From positions 1,550,001-1,614,000 of the forward strand of contig NZ_CP028129.1 of assembly GCF_004011095.1 (NCBI RefSeq): 64,000 nucleotides of DNA, given 5' to 3'. This document shows, one piece after another, positions 61,298-64,000 of the stretch. Position numbers and translations under genes: made by a program. This DNA comes from Rathayibacter rathayi. GTDB taxonomy: Bacteria > Actinomycetota > Actinomycetes > Actinomycetales > Microbacteriaceae. How positions within the stretch are numbered: position 1 is the stretch's first letter; each line of letters opens with the position of its first letter. Below the pieces are notes generated by a model. That model had not been told where the DNA came from. It worked only from the letters and a program-made list of their open reading frames with translations, and ran no database searches.

Positions 61298-63418
61298 ATG
61301 ACCGTGCCCGTTCCGCCCGTCGCCCGCCGTGTCCCCCTGGAGCGCCGTCATCACGGCGACGTGGTGCTCGACCCCTACGAGTGGCTGCGCGGAAAGGAGA
61401 ACCCCGAGGTGATCGCGCACCTCGAAGCCGAGAACGCCTATACCGAGGCGACGCTGGCTCCCCTGGCACCGCTGCGCGAGCGCCTGTTCGAGGAGATCCG
61501 CTCCCGCACGAAGGAGACCGACCTCTCGGTCCCCGTGCGCGAGGGCTCGTGGTGGTACTTCTCGCGCTCCTACGAGGGGCGCCAGTACGCTGTGCACTGC
61601 CGCGCGCCGATCACCGGGCCGGACGACTGGACGCCGCCGTCGATTGCCGAGGGCGGACCGCTGAGGGGCGAGCAGGTCGTTCTGGACGGCAACGCGCAGG
61701 CGGAGGGGCACGACTTCTTCTCGCTCGGCAGCTTCGACGTCTCCGCCGACGGTCGCTACCTCCTCTTCGGCACCGACGTCGAGGGCGACGAGCGATACAC
61801 CCTGCGCATCCGCGACCTCCAGACCGGCGAGGACCTGCCCGACGTGATCGAGGGCACCGGCGGCGGAGCGACCTTCGGCGCGGACGCCCGCTTCGTCTTC
61901 TACCCGACCGTCGATGAGTCGTGGCGCCCCGACACCATCTGGCGCCACGCGGTCGGCGGTGGCGTCCCCGACGAGGTCGTCTTCGCCGAGCCCGACGAGC
62001 GCTACTGGATCGGTGTGGGGCTCACCCGCAGCCGCCGCTTCCTCGTCATCGAGATCGGCAGCAAGATCACCAGCGAGTGCCTGGTGCTAGACGCATCGGA
62101 CCCGACCGGCTCCTTCCGCTCGGTCTGGCCGCGCCGCGAGGGCGTGGAGTACGAGGTGGAGCACGCCGTCATCGACGGGCGCGACCGCTTTCTGATCGTG
62201 CACAACGACGGAGCCCTCGACTTCGAGATCGTCGAGGAGCCCGCCGACCTCGCGCTCGACGCCGACGCCCGGGCCCGCGAGCGCCGCGTGGTGGTGCCGC
62301 ACCAGGAGGGTCGCCGGATCGAGGGCGTCGATGCCTTCGCCGGACACGTTGTCGTCTCCTACCGCGCCGACGGGGCCACCCGGCTCGGGCTGCTCCGCGA
62401 GGACGGCGGCGACGCACGGCTGGAGGAGATCGTCTTCGACGAGCCGCTCTACGACGCGGGCCTGGCCGGGAACCCGGAGTGGGAGCAGACCTCGCTCCGC
62501 CTCGCGTACACCTCCTTCGTTACCCCCTCGACCGTGCTCGCGCTCACCGTCGCGACCGGCGAGCGTACCGTCCTCAAGCAGCAGCCGGTGCTCGGCGACT
62601 ACGACCCAGCGCTCTACGTGCAGCGGCGGGAGTGGGCGGTCGCCGAGGACGGCACGCGCGTGCCGCTCTCGCTTGTCTGGCGCCGCGACGCCGCCGACCC
62701 GGACTCGGCACCGGCGCCCCTCCTTCTCTACGGCTACGGATCGTACGAAGCGAGCATCGACCCGGGCTTCTCGATCGCGCGCCTCTCGCTACTGGACCGG
62801 GGGGTCGTCTTCGCGATCGCGCATGTGCGCGGCGGTGGAGAGATGGGCCGCTCCTGGTATGAGAACGGGAAGACGCTGACCAAGCGGACGACCTTCACCG
62901 ACTTCGTCTCGGCGGCGCGGCACCTGGTCGACGCAGGGTTCACCACCCCGCAGCGGCTGGTCGCGCAGGGCGGATCGGCCGGCGGCCTACTGATGGGCGC
63001 GGTCGCGAACCTCGCCCCGGAGGCGTTCGCCGGGATCCTCGCGCAGGTGCCGTTCGTCGACGCGCTCACGTCGATCCTCGATCCGTCGCTGCCGCTGACG
63101 GTGATCGAGTGGGACGAGTGGGGCGACCCGCTGCACGACGCCGAGGTGTACGCCTACATGAAGTCGTACTCGCCGTACGAGAACGTGCGGGAGGATGTGC
63201 AGTACCCGCGGATCCTCGCAACGACGAGCCTGAACGACACCCGGGTGCTCTACGTGGAGCCGGCGAAGTGGGTGGCGCGACTGCGCGAGGTCGGTGCTCC
63301 CGCTCTGCTGCGCACGGAGATGACGGCAGGGCACGGCGGAGTCAGCGGGCGCTACGAGCGCTGGCGCGAGATCGCGTTCGAGTACGCCTGGATGCTGGAC
63401 GTGCTCGGCCTGGCCTGA
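61298..63418 (+). CDS. Oligopeptidase B-like S9 prolyl oligopeptidase
   Basis: 706 residues from ATG 61298. Serine peptidase for short peptides, cytosolic. An N-terminal beta-propeller (KENPEVIAHLEAENAYTEAT, then segments such as LGSFDVSADGRYLLFGTDVE) covers the active site of the C-terminal alpha/beta-hydrolase domain. Nucleophile Ser560 in AQGGSAGGLLMGA, YGYGSYEASIDPGFSIARLS, the oxyanion region AHVRGGGEMGRSWYENGK, and catalytic His in TAGHGGVSGRYERW are all present. Cleavage after basic residues is typical of this family. Confidence 0.92.
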   Translation: MTVPVPPVARRVPLERRHHGDVVLDPYEWLRGKENPEVIAHLEAENAYTEATLAPLAPLRERLFEEIRSRTKETDLSVPVREGSWWYFSRSYEGRQYAVHCRAPITGPDDWTPPSIAEGGPLRGEQVVLDGNAQAEGHDFFSLGSFDVSADGRYLLFGTDVEGDERYTLRIRDLQTGEDLPDVIEGTGGGATFGADARFVFYPTVDESWRPDTIWRHAVGGGVPDEVVFAEPDERYWIGVGLTRSRRFLVIEIGSKITSECLVLDASDPTGSFRSVWPRREGVEYEVEHAVIDGRDRFLIVHNDGALDFEIVEEPADLALDADARARERRVVVPHQEGRRIEGVDAFAGHVVVSYRADGATRLGLLREDGGDARLEEIVFDEPLYDAGLAGNPEWEQTSLRLAYTSFVTPSTVLALTVATGERTVLKQQPVLGDYDPALYVQRREWAVAEDGTRVPLSLVWRRDAADPDSAPAPLLLYGYGSYEASIDPGFSIARLSLLDRGVVFAIAHVRGGGEMGRSWYENGKTLTKRTTFTDFVSAARHLVDAGFTTPQRLVAQGGSAGGLLMGAVANLAPEAFAGILAQVPFVDALTSILDPSLPLTVIEWDEWGDPLHDAEVYAYMKSYSPYENVREDVQYPRILATTSLNDTRVLYVEPAKWVARLREVGAPALLRTEMTAGHGGVSGRYERWREIAFEYAWMLDVLGLA

Positions 63419-63502
63419 TCGGGCGGCTCGGCCTGGGCGCCGCAAGCCCCTCCACCCGCCGTCAGCGGCCAGTAGGGTCGGGGTGCCGACGGAGGGAAGA
63501 GC

Positions 63503-64000
63503 ATGAGCGCAGGCCTGTCGATCGACCGAATCGCCGCATGGGTGGCGGATCAGAGATGGTACGCGAGTAAAGGGCGGCGCCCCGAGCTGGAGGTCCGCGG
63601 CGCCTGGTCGCTGCACCCCGGAGACGCGGAGGTGGTGGACCACCTTTTCCTCGACCGGGCCGGAACCAGCCCGGTCCTCTACCAGGTGCCGGTGACGGTG
63701 CATGCGGCTCCTGTGGCCGGCCTCGAGGACGCCCTCGTCTACTCCGACGACGCGCACTGGGTGTACGACGCACCGCGCGACCCGGTCTTCTCCCGCGCTC
63801 TGCTCGCCATGATCGGCGACGACCTCCGCTCCGACGAGGACGGCGCCCACGGTGGCGCGCGTGCGCAGGGGCACCGGCAGCCGGGAGCCGTGATCGGTGA
63901 GTTCGAGTCCTCGAAGGTCCTCAGCGGCGAGCAGTCGAACACCTCGGTGATCATCCGCACGACCGCAGACGACGGATCCGCCGCGACGCCGGTGATCGTA
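63503..64000 (+). CDS. Maltokinase-like protein, 3' end outside window
   Basis: 166 residues are visible from ATG 63503 (GGAGGGA upstream) with no stop before the window edge. The segment WVADQRWYASKGRRPELEVR is the N-terminal cap motif of mycobacterial-type maltokinases, which make maltose-1-phosphate for the GlgE pathway. VIGEFESSKVLSGEQSNTSV resembles the start of the phosphate-binding part of the kinase domain. The catalytic loop lies outside the window. Confidence 0.75.
   Translation, partial: MSAGLSIDRIAAWVADQRWYASKGRRPELEVRGAWSLHPGDAEVVDHLFLDRAGTSPVLYQVPVTVHAAPVAGLEDALVYSDDAHWVYDAPRDPVFSRALLAMIGDDLRSDEDGAHGGARAQGHRQPGAVIGEFESSKVLSGEQSNTSVIIRTTADDGSAATPVIV

Overview
The window is high-GC DNA of an actinobacterium. 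Gene content and order (leuC-leuD-murA-plsC-gpsA-ddl; moxR-DUF58-transglutaminase-recG-coaD; coenzyme F420 genes; CYTH-CHAD; Stealth protein; maltokinase) fit the Microbacteriaceae (Rathayibacter/Clavibacter/Curtobacterium type). The family assignment is inference from gene content; the genus cannot be fixed from the sequence alone.

Positions 1-20.3 kb are accessory. Fragments of three insertion-sequence types (IS5-family with GAGG(C/T)TTATGCAAA ends, an ISL2-like type with GAGCGTTATTCATAAG ends, and an IS3-family type) are scattered and nested among small, lower-GC genes: an ankyrin-like protein and a DUF2185/Imm33-type immunity protein (0.66-1.6 kb), a DUF4238 protein with a coiled-coil membrane protein (16.7-18.6 kb), and genes cut off at IS junctions. 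Within this part lie a decayed PQQ-type sugar dehydrogenase, a DedA protein, a four-gene osmoprotectant ABC transporter, a tightly overlapping XRE / HELSH metallopeptidase / membrane protein / hydrolase / winged-helix cluster (8.8-12.0 kb), and a persulfide-response cluster (12.2-14.7 kb). The last comprises a CoA-disulfide reductase-rhodanese, a rhodanese, a CstR-like repressor and a divergent small Cys-rich protein, with a CsoR/CstR-type operator placed between -35 and -10.

Positions 20.3-30 kb mix intact genes (K+ channel, TetR, DUF2183/App1, YceI, MFS pump, class A penicillin-binding protein) with decay: a TetR gene altered by a 68-bp tandem duplication, an SRAP gene with a stop codon in its catalytic motif, and a nuclease gene that has lost its active site.

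Positions 30-57.7 kb are mostly core chromosome: F420 biosynthesis (cofE, cofC), coaD, recG, the moxR-DUF58-TgpA group, rsmD, thiL, then the minus-strand run leuC-leuD-murA-plsC-gpsA-ddl, a PP2C phosphatase with TerC, tRNA-Glu(CUC), and several hydrolases and transporters. Decayed genes (bulb-type lectin, GntR) sit in the gaps.

Between two convergent genes at 57.7-58.1 kb is a striking structure: two modules of exact 19-bp-period repeats, forward and reverse arms flanking a 12-bp palindrome, with the same spacing in both modules. It is the least explained element here. The window closes with a Stealth-family phosphotransferase, a CYTH-CHAD protein, an S9 oligopeptidase and the start of a maltokinase-like gene.
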